From Brachionus plicatilis (taxonomy: Eukaryota; Rotifera; Eurotatoria; Ploima; Brachionidae), in the NCBI GenBank assembly GCA_010279815.1, contig QEOQ01000207.1, positions 468,962-532,961 of the forward strand: a stretch of DNA of 64,000 nt, written 5' to 3'. The notes under the pieces are model-generated. The model was not told where the DNA came from and searched no databases. It saw nothing but the letters and a program-made list of their open reading frames with translations. Of the stretch, positions 1-11,440 are shown in pieces. Made by a program: the position numbers and the translations under genes. Each line of letters starts with the position of its first letter. The first letter of the stretch is position 1.

Positions 1-854
1 CGAAGAAAAAGCGTTCTCGCTGAGCTAATGAACTAAAAAAATTCATCTATCTATTCAAAAAAGTCTCAATTAAACAAAATGCTCATTTTTTAAAGTTTTA
101 TTTAAAAAAAAAAAATTTTTAATCATTTAAATTTTTATAATTTTTAAATTGAGGAAACTATTTTTTGTTGGTATAGCCATTTAGGCCAACTTAACAAAGC
201 GCTATACGAACAAAAAAAGCTTTACTTGATTTAAAAATTGTAAAAATTTAAATAATTCAAAAAAAAAATTTAAATAAAAAAAATGGACTAGAAGGTAGGT
301 AGATGTTGGCTGTGAATGAAGCATGGTCTTTGGGGTTGAGTGAGCATGGCTGCGAAAAACAAATGCTGGATGGTGAAGGACGGTGATGGATGGTGAGGTT
401 AGGGCAGAAGTGGCAGTGGGGATGGAGACGAGTGTAGGTTGCGCGCACACGGTGTGCTTGATGAAACGCACGCAACACAATTATGTAAAAATATTTTCAA
501 ATATAGAAGCTAGCAAAATTTAGAAGAGACGTTTATAGATTACATGATTCTAGCTAAATCCAAGCGATTATTAGATTACTTTACGAATGCACACACACAT
601 CCAATCATTCTCATACGTCCTCACTTCGTCTTCCAAAAGTAAGAGAACAATTGGTAACAAAAATGAAAACATTCATTTTACATTGGGGTGTATGTTAGAA
701 ACCTATCGACAAAAAGAGACGCTATGCTCTCTGAATTGAAAGCATGTGGACGCTTGCTTTTCGCGCGTTTCTCTCTCAAGTCTTTACTCTAGCAATAAAA
801 GTGTATAAATTAGAATGAAAAATTGCGAATAGAATGGAAAAAGAATTCTTTTTT

Positions 855-885
<31 letters not shown>

Positions 886-2161
886 TAATTGTTGTTGTTG
901 TTTTTATTCACACACACAAACACATATTTACAGGCAAAGTATGCTTAGTAAGCAAGTAAGCTTTTATTTTTGGAGATCTGCCATGTTCAACTATTTGCAA
1001 GAGGAGAGAGCTACACTTTTAGAAATTTTTTCTTGTTTGAATGAACGAACACGTTTTGTGTTACGCCATTCAATAGTAGCCGGACTGGATTGATTTGAAG
1101 CGCATGCTAGCTAGCTCAAGAGGTAGTTTGGTGTATGGCTTAAGCTTTTTCTTTCTTTCTCTCTCTCGCTCTCCGCTTTACAAATAGGCAACCAAAGCGA
1201 TGCCAGTGGTGGCACAGTGACAGCTACAAATGTTCTCCGTGAATAACAGATAATTATGATAATTTATCAATCGAGGAATCATAGAAGCATTTTTTCTTTT
1301 TCAGATAAACTTTCATTTGAACAGATAAATTTTTGTTTGTTTTATGTATGTGTGTGTGTGTGAGTTGGAACCCAAAATTAGGTTAACTCTTTTTAATTAT
1401 TTCTGAAAAATATTAACTGATCAAGATGATTCCACATAGAGAGAGAGAGAGAACGTGTTTCAACTAGAAGTTACCTACTTGTTTTTATTAATAAATTCTC
1501 TCTTCTTCTCCTTTTTTTTTGTTGTTTGACTTTAGCCTAATTTTTTTGCTAAGGTAAACGATTATCTGTGCAAATATTTCTTTTAATCAAACCAGCTTGT
1601 TATCTCTCTCTTTCAAAAATTTCTCTTTCTCTCTGTTCCAAATACCTTAATTGGAGAACAGGTATGCAAATTTGGCCCGAATTTGTTTCTAATTAATTCT
1701 AATATTATCTGTGTGCTGCCACTACCTGATAACAAAACAAAATTTAAAGTGAAAAATTATGTTCACAAACAAGAATTTTTGAAGACTTTGAGCAAGAGTC
1801 GGTGAACATTTTTTTGGCGTAGTTGCACAACTTGCGCGTACATGCATCAGGTACCAAAATAGCCAGCGCACCAAACAATCAAAGACACAAGGCTAATCCC
1901 AGCGTTATTTTAAGCTGCCAAAGACTAACAGTAAAATTTAGAAACGCCAACAACATATGAAATAAAATTTTATTTTTTCTTTCTATAAATAGAGCTCTTT
2001 AGGCCCAAGTCACACTTTACCTTAATTACCTAAAAAAAAATTTTTTTTTTCTCTCTTTTTAGATTAAAAATTTAAGAAGAAGAAAAAAAGAGTTAATTTT
2101 AGTATTTGTTGTGTGATTGTTTGTTGTTAAATTTGGATCGTGTGTCTGTGTGTCAGATCGA
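1..2161. other. 5' flank of ZEB gene A, no coding gene seen
   Basis: AT-rich with homopolymer and CT/GT microsatellite runs (for example 844-890, 1440-1452, 2338-2362). A purine-rich, GC-richer stretch at about 290-475 holds a minus-strand open frame, but its predicted protein is low in complexity and matches no family I know. The region most likely holds the promoter and 5' UTR of the zinc-finger gene that starts near 2162. No TATA box is evident just upstream of that start. Confidence 0.5.
1659..1671 (+). promoter_or_regulatory. Candidate ZEB E-box (CAGGTA) fused to an octamer (ATGCAAAT)
   Basis: CAGGTA at 1659-1664 overlaps ATGCAAAT at 1664-1671. CAGGTA is the E2-box form bound by ZEB finger clusters, and ATGCAAAT is the POU octamer. 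A second CAGGTA lies at 1848-1853. The site is about 500 bases upstream of the proposed start of a ZEB gene, so autoregulation is possible. The motifs are short and could occur by chance. Confidence 0.25.
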
Positions 2162-5100
2162 ATGCTCAAAGAAGTCTTTTGGACAAAAAGGTGAGTTGTT
2201 GACTTTGTTGTGTTGATGGCCAATTGGGCGCCAATTTAGATTGGACATGGGCGCGCGCGCTTTTCTAATCAAATTTCACCTTCACTTAATTGCGTAATTC
2301 AATTAAGCCATCTCTAAGGTGAATTTTGAAGCGCTCTTTTTCTCTCTCTCTCTCTCTCTCTTTCTATTACCATTACCAAATTTAGGTGCTTCATTCATTT
2401 TTGTTCATTAGTAACCAAGCTAAATTAGAAATTAATTTTTCCTCTTATATCAAGGCTAGAAATTAACAAAAGCGCGTCAACACAAAATTAAAAGCTAACA
2501 AAAAAAAATAAGAGAAAAAGAAAATTTTTTGCAACACAGAGTAAAAGAATGAACTACGAAGAGGTTGGTGTGGCCGACGCGGCCAGTTTGTTCCAGTGCA
2601 AAATATGCAACAAGCCATTCGACAATTTGCATCGGCTCCAGCGGCACATGATGTGTCATGACATGAGTCCCGAACTGCGCAAATTCAAGTGCGACTACTG
2701 CAACAAGGCGTTCAAATTCAAGCATCATTTAAAGGTAGGCCAATCAAATATTTTCAATTGACTAATTAGTCTCCAATCACATTTATTGAGCCCACCTATT
2801 TTTGTTATTTCCAATAGGAAAAAATAATTTTTTTTTGTTTCGTCTTTATATAAAAATGAATAGTTTTTTTTGTATTCTGTTTTTTCTATTTTCCGAGTAG
2901 TCTCTCATGAAATTACTTTTCTAGAATCAGGAGCTGATTCGGTTTCAGTGAGGCATTATTTTATGCTTCGAATTCTGCTACCACATCATGCAGAGACTTT
3001 ATTTGTGTTTTAGCAGGATTAAACTTGATTTCAGATCAAAGTACAAATTTTTGACACATCTTTAAGACTTTTTCCATTTTTTTTGTTTTTTTGTTCCTTA
3101 AATTTTTTTATTTATTTATTAAAAAAGTAAAATTTTAAATCAAGGTAAAAATAAGACAAAAATAGGCGTTGATTAATTTCTAAAATTATTTAGTAGTGGT
3201 GACAAGATCTTGATTACCAATTGTTATGTCCTTATTGTTAAAATAAGCTCTGTGAGTGCAACATACATAGAAGCATATTTCTGGTTAACTCTGCAAATTT
3301 ATCGTTTACTTCTGGCAAAATGAAAATAATTTTACATTTTTACATTTTTTGCGCAATATTTCAGAAAATACAAAAAAAATCTTCTAATTCATTTAGTTAC
3401 CAAAATTAAAAAATTTAAATTTAATGAAATATTGCACAAAAAATCTAAAAATATGAAAATGTAAAAATGTAAAATTTTCTTCATTTTGCCTTACTTCTCT
3501 ATCTGTGCCTATCTATATTAAAAAAAAAAATTAAATTAGAATATATAGTGCATTTTGCAGAGATTTTGAAATTTTTTAGCGTAGCTTGACAATTGGCATG
3601 CAGCTTTGCATGATGCATCATATCCCAGAACTAATTTTGAGTTTCATTTAGATCTGGTTTTTTTTTGTGCTTAATTTCACATAACTTTCACAATCCATGT
3701 TAAATAATAAGAATCATAATAATAAAATTAAAGAACATTTAGATGATTATTAGCCGTTGTTAAGAGGAGCACAATCACTAGTTGTGCTATGGTAGCCTGT
3801 CAAAAAAATGTTTAGTTTATTTTATAATTCAAAACCAAAACCATGACTTTTTGATTCATATAATTTGACATTTGAGCCAACCGATATTGATATTATCAAA
3901 TTGTTATTTTTTTATTTATTACTTAGACAGAGGCGGATTTCCGACCCATTGCCTTCCGTTAAATAAGATATGACGCTGTCTTTAAATTTATAAGATAATA
4001 AACAATTTTTCTAATAAAATAAAATATGTATTCCTCCGCGATCACTTCAGGACATCATTGAACTTGAGAAGCTCACGGAGCTTGGCATTATCACCGTTTT
4101 GCCTATTGAATATTTTGCAGAGTTGCTCTAATACTGAATTTTTTTTTTTCTAACAATTTTTCAACTCTAATTTTTGTACCTATTTGTAGTATTCTCTTTA
4201 TTAGTGTTTGATGTTCATTTCATGTTCATAATCACCTCATTTAGTAGCCTTAGCAGGTCGCTGGCATTTTACCCTCTGGCTCTCTACTTTGAGGACATCT
4301 TTAAATATATCCTTGGTGTAAAATGTGTCCAGTTTGCTTTCATAGAACTCAATTTGAAGTAATTTTAGTCTTTTATGTGTGTCGTTTATTTTGTTTGTAA
4401 GCTAGAGGTTAGTTGTTCTACACCGTCTTGGAAATTTTGTTTATTAAACTCATCAAATTATCTGAAAATTTTAAATTTTAAATCTCCTTTTATTCTTCTT
4501 TCTTCAAGCATGGTAAGATTTAGTTTTAACTTTCCAAGTCGGTCCCTCATAGCTCAATACTTTGTGCTTCTTATGTTCTAAGTCATGTCTTTCTTCAACT
4601 TACTCTAAATGAACTCTAACTTAGAAGGTATACTTGATTGCTTGCTTTACTAAACCTTGTATTTGAATAGCCTTTGTGGTCGCTGCTCTAAATGTTTGCC
4701 AAGCTCACTCCATTCACTTCTGTTGACTATTTTAAACATTTGAATTGAATCTCCTCCCGTTTCCTTGTCTTCCTAGTTCAAGCAAGTTTTTTAGGCATCT
4801 TGAAGTTTAGGATCAAAAAAATCAGATCAAATAGTATTTTGTTTATAACTTTTGAATGGTACTTGATTAAGTCTCTGTGCAAAATGCTAAATAATGCAAA
4901 ATAGATGCTGAATATTGTGTAAGGCTCTGCAAAAACTCTGCATTTTGCAGCAAAATGCACGCCATTAAAAAGTATTTAATTTGACTGCGCAATTTAAATG
5001 CAGAGTTTTTACAGAGTTTTTGTTTTTGCAAACTTCAAGATGCCGTTTTTTTATATGCAATTTTTTATAACTATTTTTTTTTAAATCTTAAATTTACTCT

Positions 5101-7203
5101 TTATAAGAGGCAAATTCAATTTAATTCAATTGTTTTTTAAATTCCTATTTCAATCTTTTTCGTACCAGCCTTTTGCCTTTTGGTTTTCTACTGGGCTTTT
5201 TTTTGAAACCAATATTTTTAAAGCTAAAATAGATTTGTAACAGTTTAGCCTTAACTGAGGACAACTACAATTATTTCTTTTTTCATCATTTTTTTTAAAT
5301 ATTGTTAAATTATTTTTTACATGTACAGGGTCTAAATTGCCATTTAGCTTTGTTTAGCTCTACCTTCTTTATACATTTATTGACTACATTAAATTATTCA
5401 TAATCAATTTTAAAATTCTTTATTGGAGTAAAAGTGACTTTTTATATTTAAGAACAGTTCTTGTATTAAATATTTTTTTTGTATGTAAATATAAAAAAAA
5501 TATTAATAAATTATTTTTTGTGATAAAAAAAATAACAATGGTTAGAACAAGAAATTATTCCTGAATAAAAATGTATAACTTTTGTTCCAATAGTCAAAAA
5601 ATTGCTCTGCATAATTCTGCAAAAGTCTGCAAAATTTGTGCAAATTGTGCCAAAGTGCACGCTATTTAAAACAACTAAAAATAAAACGCTACTAATTGGC
5701 ACAGACTTTGCAGAATTTGCGCAGAAAGTGAAACAGTGTAGGTTGTTCTATCTGCAGAACAAAAAGAGCGTTATCAACCATTACATGGCATCTTGAAGTT
5801 TAGGATCAAAAAAATCAGATCAATTAGTATTTTGATTGTAACTTTTGAATGGGATTTGATTAAGTATCTCTGCAAAATGCCAACTATTGCAAAAAACATG
5901 CTAAATATAATAAACTGCTCTGCAAAAACTCTGCAATTTTGCAGAAAAATGCACGCCATTTAAAAGTATTTAACTCAACTGTACAGTTTAATTGCAGAGT
6001 TTTTGCAGAGCAGTTTATTATATTTAGCATGTTTTTTCATGTCATTTTTTCAATTAATTTGAAGTGAAAAAAAAAAAAAATTTTTTTAAATCTGAAAAAA
6101 ATAAAAAAAATAAAATTTTTTTTTATAAATTTAAAATGAAAAAAAATGAAAAAAAAAAAAAAAAATAAAAAAATTTTTTTTTTCTGTTATAGGAACATAC
6201 ACGAATACACACTGGCGAAAAGCCGTTCAAGTGCGACAACTGTGGCAAACGATTTTCGCACTCGGGCTCATACTCAAGTCACATGACATCGAAAAAGTGC
6301 TGCATGCCAACACCGACCGACTCGAAGCCAAGCGAAGAGAGCATGCTGGCACAAGTGGCCAACCCAATGCAAGCGGATGCGTCCGCCAACCCATTGCTCA
6401 ACCTGCTCGCTCTGATCAACAGCGGCGAAAGCCTGTTCGGCGGCCAGCAGCACCAGCAGCAGCCACAAGCCGGCACCAGTGTGCTCAACTCCCACAATCT
6501 GGTTCAAATGTGGCTCAACTACATCAAAGGCATGCAGCTGTTCAGCTCGCTGTACTCGGGCCAGCCGAGCGACAAGAAGCGCACACGCTCCCAGTCGCCT
6601 CCCCAATCGATTCCGTCGTCGTCGTCCTCCCAGTCCTCCGATATTCCATCGCCCAACTTGAACCCGGCCGAGCCGCTCGACCTCAGCGTCGCCAAACGAG
6701 CCAACACCGACCAGCACACCGACAAGTACTACACGAAAAAAAGACACCTGCTCAAGAACATGGACATGGACACGGACGGCCAACTTAACACCGCCGTGTT
6801 CGACGTGGACGCCCAGAGCTCGAACACGTGCAGTGCGGACGAGCGCAGCCTCGACGACGAATTCGACACCGAGAACGCCGACTCGGCCGAGGAGCACAGC
6901 TTGACTCCGCCGAGCAGCGTCAGTGTCAAGTACGAGACGGAGAGTCCGCAGAGCGGCAGTCGCAGGTCGTGGAAGGCGCACATCATCCAGGGCAGCGACA
7001 TGTACGCGTGTGACCAGTGCGACAAGATGTTCAGCAAACAGTCGAGTCTGGCGCGTCACAAGTACGAGCACTCGGGCATCAGGCCGTTTGTGTGCGACAT
7101 TTGCACCAAGGCGTTCAAGCACAAGCATCACTTGGCCGAGCACAAGAGGCTGCACACTGGCGAGAAGCCGTTTGTGTGCAACACTTGCGGCAAGAGGTTC
7201 TCT

Positions 7204-7235
<32 letters not shown>

Positions 7236-7305
7236 CCGATTCAAGTACTGCAGGCCGTACAGAGAGGAGCAGCTGAGGCTGGAGAGTGCAGAGATGAATC
7301 ACTAG
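2162..7305 (+). CDS. ZEB: ZEB/zfh1-type C2H2 zinc-finger repressor, paralog A
   Basis: A nuclear DNA-binding repressor of the ZEB family, which binds paired CAGGTG/A E-boxes and recruits CtBP. Exons: tentative 2162-2190, then 2548-2734 and 6193-7305, giving about 442 aa. The N-terminal cluster has three C2H2 fingers (first Cys pair CKIC; second finger with KFKHHLK; third [16 protein letters not shown]). A CtBP motif PLDLS lies at 6673-6687. The C-terminal cluster has three fingers ([30 protein letters not shown]) at about 7000-7236. The intron splits HHLK from EHTRIH at a clean GT/AG boundary in phase 0. Exon 1 (MLKEVFWTK) rests on a strong GTGAGT donor and a phase match; otherwise the start is ATG 2549. 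Vertebrate ZEBs exceed 1,000 aa and carry a homeodomain; here the linker is only about 230 aa and none is seen. The last exon is much GC-richer than its surroundings. Confidence 0.9.
3314..3490. mobile_element. Foldback MITE, GGCAAAATGA ends, 8-bp TSD
   Basis: The 177-bp element begins GGCAAAATGAAAA and ends TCATTTTGCC. The terminal 50-60 bases on each side are inverted copies of each other. It is flanked by the direct repeat TTACTTCT on both sides (3306-3313 and 3491-3498), an 8-bp target-site duplication as made by hAT-type transposases. It has no coding capacity. Confidence 0.85.
3700..4790 (-). mobile_element. Degenerate non-LTR retrotransposon (LINE) remnants
   Basis: Read on the minus strand, three pieces resemble the C-terminal region of LINE pol. 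4620-4790 gives [11 protein letters not shown]. 4400-4600 gives [10 protein letters not shown] preceded by LSYEGRLGKLKL. 3760-3890 gives [11 protein letters not shown], close to the ETRSRGFGFEN of the copy at 42761-43165. A 3' tail at about 3700-3800 also matches the tail of that copy (both contain a diverged TTAGTTG-GCTATRGTARCCTGT block, reading plus). All pieces carry stops or frameshifts. The LEERR and GFGFE pieces are about 500 bases further apart than in the other copy, so something was inserted between them. Confidence 0.55.
4794..5044. mobile_element. MITE with GGCATCTTGAAGTTT ends
   Basis: A 251-bp element beginning GGCATCTTGAAGTTT and ending with its inverse, AAACTTCAAGATGCC. Flanks are GTTTTTTA on the left and GTTTTTTTA on the right, an 8-9 bp target duplication with one T of slippage. 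Inside is a hairpin core with repeated CTCTGCAAAAACTCTGCA. It shares termini with the element at 48733-49413 and its core with those at 5787, 55315 and 59749. Confidence 0.8.
5580..5765. repeat. Diverged TCTGCAAAA hairpin core
   Basis: Repeated CTGCAAAA motifs and a GTGCACGCTATTTAAAA centre, followed by inverse ACTTTGCAGAATTTGCGCAG, match the hairpin core of neighbouring MITEs in diverged form. No termini remain. Confidence 0.5.
5787..6045. mobile_element. Truncated GGCATCTTGAAGTTT MITE with large hairpin
   Basis: The left terminus GGCATCTTGAAGTTT is at 5787. The core arms, from CATGCTAAATATAATAAACT (about 5897) to their inverse ending near 6032, form a long hairpin around a GCACGCCATTT centre. 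The right terminus is missing; sequence passes into A/T homopolymer before the splice acceptor. Confidence 0.65.
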
Positions 7306-7848
7306 GCTGGTTGTTTGTGCAAGGGTCGACTGCGAACTTTTTTTCCTTTTTTTTTTTTTTTTCTTCTTCTCGCTGACCACAAACACAGCGAGGCCAGTCT
7401 TTGAATTTTTTTTTGATTTTTTTTTTGTCTCAACAAAAACAAAAGCCAACAAAAGAATCCATAAACCAGATGTTTTTGTTTCTTTTTAGTAGTTCGATGA
7501 TGGGTCAAATAGTGGAAGAGTTGGCCAGCGCTTTTCTTCTTCAATTTTTTTTTTTAAATGTTCGTTTTAAATTAGAGAGAAATTGTGACTTCGTAATTGG
7601 TGTATAAAATAATAATTTTAATTTAAGTATATATACATATATATTATATATAATATTATATAGATGTTACAGTTGACTGAACACCGAATGGCTTTAAAAT
7701 TGTTTAAAGCTTCTTCTTATTGTTGTTGTTGTTGTTTTTAGTTTTTTTTTTGTTTCTCGTCTATTCTTCCATACTCTTTTTTTTGTGTTTCTTTTTTGTT
7801 TTTGTTTCTATTGCATCTTATTTATATTTGAACCATAATTTGAATAAA
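7306..7848 (+). promoter_or_regulatory. 3' UTR and poly(A) signal of ZEB gene A
   Basis: T-rich sequence follows the stop codon at 7305. AATAAA at 7843-7848 is the first good polyadenylation signal, about 540 bases downstream. Confidence 0.5.
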
Positions 7849-8130
7849 ATTTCCAAAATTTTATCTTTTTATTTTTATTCTTGTCGAACATGATTTTTGG
7901 GTCACATAACTGAGTCTTACATACATTCTCTTACAAGCCTAATACAATCATAAATGATGTTGCAAAATTGAATTTTTTAAATTTGAAGCTACTTTAAATA
8001 AATGAAATATGTGGTAAATATTTTGAGGACGATAGAGGTGTTAATTGTCATATGACCCGTTCACATAAAAATAAATAAAATTACGCTTTTTGAATAGACT
8101 TTATTTCATATAGATAATGAATCTTCTTTA
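7849..8130. other. Intergenic, nothing recognised
   Basis: AT-rich spacer between the poly(A) signal of ZEB gene A and a LINE fragment. No frames or repeats stand out. Confidence 0.4.
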
Positions 8131-8760
8131 GCGACATAGTTACAGTTATCCCGAAAAAAGTCCAAACAGCCCTTTTTGCAGATGATTTGTGCATCTGGTA
8201 CTCAAATAAATCATTAAAAGAAATTGTAAAAACACTGAACCAAGCCATAAGTTATATTACATGTTTTTGCCGGAAATGGGGACTTGTTGTAAATACGAGC
8301 AAAACCTTTCACACGGTTTTCACAACTGCTGGACATCGATCAAACTATGAAACAAAGTACAAATTGAAGCTGATCATCGGTAGCCAACCAGTCCCGTTAG
8401 ATCCGTTTCCAACCTTTTTAGGTATTAAATTCGATCCTAAGTTAAGCTTAAAAAACTTATTGGAAAACATCAATGTGAAAGCTATGTCAAAAATTAATCT
8501 AATACGTAGGATAAAAGGTTTAAAACTAAGAAACTCAATTGAATTGTCCAAGATCGTATTCAAAAGCTTTATTCGTTCCCAGTTTCGACTACTTTTTTAT
8601 TCCGATTTCAAGCTCCACGCAAAAAATAAGCTCTGATCTACAAAAAGTACAGAACAAAATATTAACGCACATTAAGTATTTTCCGATCAAGACAAGAATA
8701 ACCAAAATTCACCAGCATTTAAAACTCGATAATGAATTGATGAAGTAAGATACTCTTGAA
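8131..8760 (+). mobile_element. LINE reverse transcriptase fragment
   Basis: An open frame contains ALFADDLCIWYS, the F/YADD catalytic motif of non-LTR reverse transcriptases. It is followed by KWGLVVNTSKT and FLGIKFDPKLS, the usual palm-to-thumb blocks of Jockey/CR1-like elements. The frame breaks near 8636 and continues in another frame (IHQHLKLDNEL) to about 8748. Both the 5' part and the 3' end are absent, so this is a dead fragment. Confidence 0.8.
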
Positions 8761-10600
8761 AGCTTACTTTTAAAAATTCTTATTTTTTTTTTGACTTGCT
8801 AAAAACTTTCAAATGCTGATAACTTTACGAAAAAAATTTTTTGGAATTCTGTAAAAAGCACTAGGTTCATTTTTATCTCAGCTTTAATTTGGTACCATTT
8901 TTATTCAATTTGAATCAAAATTGTTCACCTAATTTGTGTTTTGTTTCATATATTTTCAGAATTTAAAATTATTTTGTTATACGTGAACAAAAAATTATGG
9001 GAACGTAATGTTCACCTAACCGACTAGACCCTGGTTTTTTTTTCAATTGATAAATTTGACATTCCGCGGACTTTGTCCGAATGGCTTTTACCTTAGTTTA
9101 AGCACTCTTGTTACTAAAAAATGTCAAAAAAACAATTTAAAATTTAAAAAATGTGATAAATTTTAAATTTAGATAAAAATGGCTTAAATGGTGAAATAAA
9201 TTTATTTTGCATTTGGCCGGTCGGGATGGACACTAAGTCCTTCTGTTTAGTTACATAATTAAATTTTGAAATAAAAAAAATAAAAAATTTCCCTAAAAAT
9301 GTTAAATAAATTTGAATTAAATATTCTAAATTTTTTTAAGATGTATCTACACCTTAAAAATAGAAACATTATTTGTAGATTTGCAAGTGATATAAAATGA
9401 TCTCTATTAAATAATAGAAGCTTGTTTACAACGGACACACAAACTGTTCTTCTTATGTTTTATTTTAATTTTTAATTTATTCATTTTTTAATTTTTTTTT
9501 CCTTCTAGTGATTTTTTTTTTATCATTCAAGAGGTGTTTTTTCAAATAAATAAATAATAGCAAAAAATGGTTTGATTATGTTTGATTTTTGGTTCAAAGG
9601 AAGCACTAAGTTCCAAATTATATTTTAGTAAATAAATATTTGCAAAAATAAAGTTTTTTTTTTATTTAAAGTCAATCTTAGTTATAAGCGAAGTAATTTG
9701 TTTCAAAAAAACCTTGTTCGTCAAATAAAGCTATAACGAAATTGTCATAAAAATGATTGGAAGAGAAACTTTAGGTTATAAAAGTTTTATTGGAAAAAAT
9801 AATAAAAATAAAATATAAAGTAAAGTAGAAAGGATTAATTTTTATCTTTTGTTGATTTAGTTCGACATTATTCGTTATTATTTGACATAATCTCGATTAT
9901 TAGATTCTTTTTTAATTTATCATAATTTTCGCTATCATCCTCAATTATAAAATCTCTCTTAATAAAATTTAGTAAAAAATTTTAAAAAAAACTCTTTTTT
10001 TTAAATGCCTAATATTATCCCATTAAGCATTCTATTCCAAACTGCAAAAGTATAACCCAAACTAAGAAATTATATTAATTGAATATTTTTAATAAAATAA
10101 TAACAAAAAAATCTCGCTGTTGCTTTATCATATCCAACAATTTATGCCTTGAAATAATTTTTTATTTATTCAACTTCTTTGGAACCATTTTGGTCGATTA
10201 CTGTGTCCGTGTCTTTATTTGATTTTTTTGTTTCAATTTCAATTTTTAAATTTTTTTTTAATTTTTATTAAATCCTGCTAAAATTAAAAATAATGTTTCT
10301 ACCAAAGCTGTGTAAATGAAAAACTTTAACGTTAAGTTAAGTTTTTTTAATACCAGAAATATTAAAATTCCACACTAGGCCCAACTCATTAAATTTATTC
10401 AAATCTTTTATTTATTTAAAAAAAAAAAATTATATTATGGCAAGTTGAAAGGGAAACACAAAAATAAAAATTACGATTTTACAAAAAATAAAAAAATAAA
10501 AAATCTGATTTACAAATCACATTAAGTTTCATAAATAATTATTTTTATGAACTTGATGGTCATTTTGTGATTCAGTTCTTTAAAAACGTTGGTCTAAAAA
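8761..10600. other. Intergenic AT-rich DNA, nothing recognised
   Basis: Homopolymer-rich non-coding sequence between the LINE fragment and a local duplication. No open frame above background and no clear repeat family. Confidence 0.4.
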
Positions 10601-10619
10601 CAAAGACTTTAGCCAAAAT

Positions 10620-11440
10620 TAAAATTCTGAGAGTTATCTCAATTTTCTAAAGCTGATTGATGACGATCATTCATTTAGATGATTAAGAAAGGAGTTATTT
10701 TGAATAATTTTTTTATTTTTAAAAACTCAAACTTAAAATTGTAAAATTCTTGGTCTAAAGTATAAAAATAAAATTTAATAACGCCAAGTGTTTTTTTAGT
10801 CTCATGTAAAGGCATGCTTTTTTTTTTAATTTTTCAAGATTTATTTTACATGTATTTAAAATGTTATGTCAATTTTTTTAAAATAGAATCGGGCTTTTCA
10901 GACCGAAGCTTTTCTCTCAATTCTCAAAATTAAACTAGAAGTCTAAAGACGATCATTCATTCAAATCATCAAAAAGAGACTGAGAGCTTTTTTTTTAATT
11001 TATTTTTATTCTATTCTCAAAAGCTCAAATTTAAAATTGAAAAATTTCAAAAAAATATTTTAATAACGCCAGGTATGTTTTAGTCTTATGTAAAAGCATG
11101 CTTTTTTTTTTTAATTTTTCAAAATTTATTTTACTTTCATTAATAAAATTTTTCAAGCTAATCTTTTCCATTTAAAAAAATTTAATTTTTTTTTTTTAAT
11201 TTTTCAAAATTTATTTTACTCTAATTAATAAAAATTTTCAAGCTAATTTTTTTAGATAGAAAAATTGATTTTTTTTATTTTAATTTTTCAAAATTTATTT
11301 TACTTTCATTAATAAAAATTTTCAAGCTAATTTTTTCCATTTAAAAAAATTGAATTTTTTTTTGTTTTAATTTTTCAAAATTTATTTTACTAATTAATAA
11401 AAATTTTCAAGCAAATTTTTTTAGATAGAAAAATTTTTTT
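10620..11440. repeat. Local ~310-bp duplication followed by four ~90-bp tandem units
   Basis: The block with GACGATCATTCATTYARATSAT, AATAACGCCARGT and AAARGCATGC occurs at about 10650-10850 and again at about 10945-11120. From 11110, four units of AATTTTTCAAAATTTATTTTACT ... TTTTCAAGCTAAT repeat at about 90-bp spacing, alternating two variants (CCATTTAAAAAAATT and AGATAGAAAAATT), so the real unit may be the 180-bp dimer. Confidence 0.7.

Larger units (their letters stand above)
2735..6192 (+). other. Intron of ZEB gene A, loaded with transposon debris
   Basis: A 3.46-kb intron from GTAGGC at 2735 to AG at 6191-6192. It carries two or more palindromic GGCA-ended transposons, related hairpin cores and minus-strand LINE remnants, listed separately. 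The last 150 bases before the acceptor are A/T homopolymer runs. Confidence 0.8.

Noticed and set aside
202..480. 92-aa minus-strand frame as a protein gene
   Set aside because: Half the product is low-complexity Phe/Leu read from A/T runs and no family is recognisable. Kept only as a note on the purine-rich island.
6274..7452. 392-aa open frame on the minus strand across the last ZEB-A exon
   Set aside because: It is antisense to a clear zinc-finger exon. The codon bias and GC content of that exon remove stops on the other strand; the translation shows no domains, and the same effect appears opposite ZEB-B (20818-21492).
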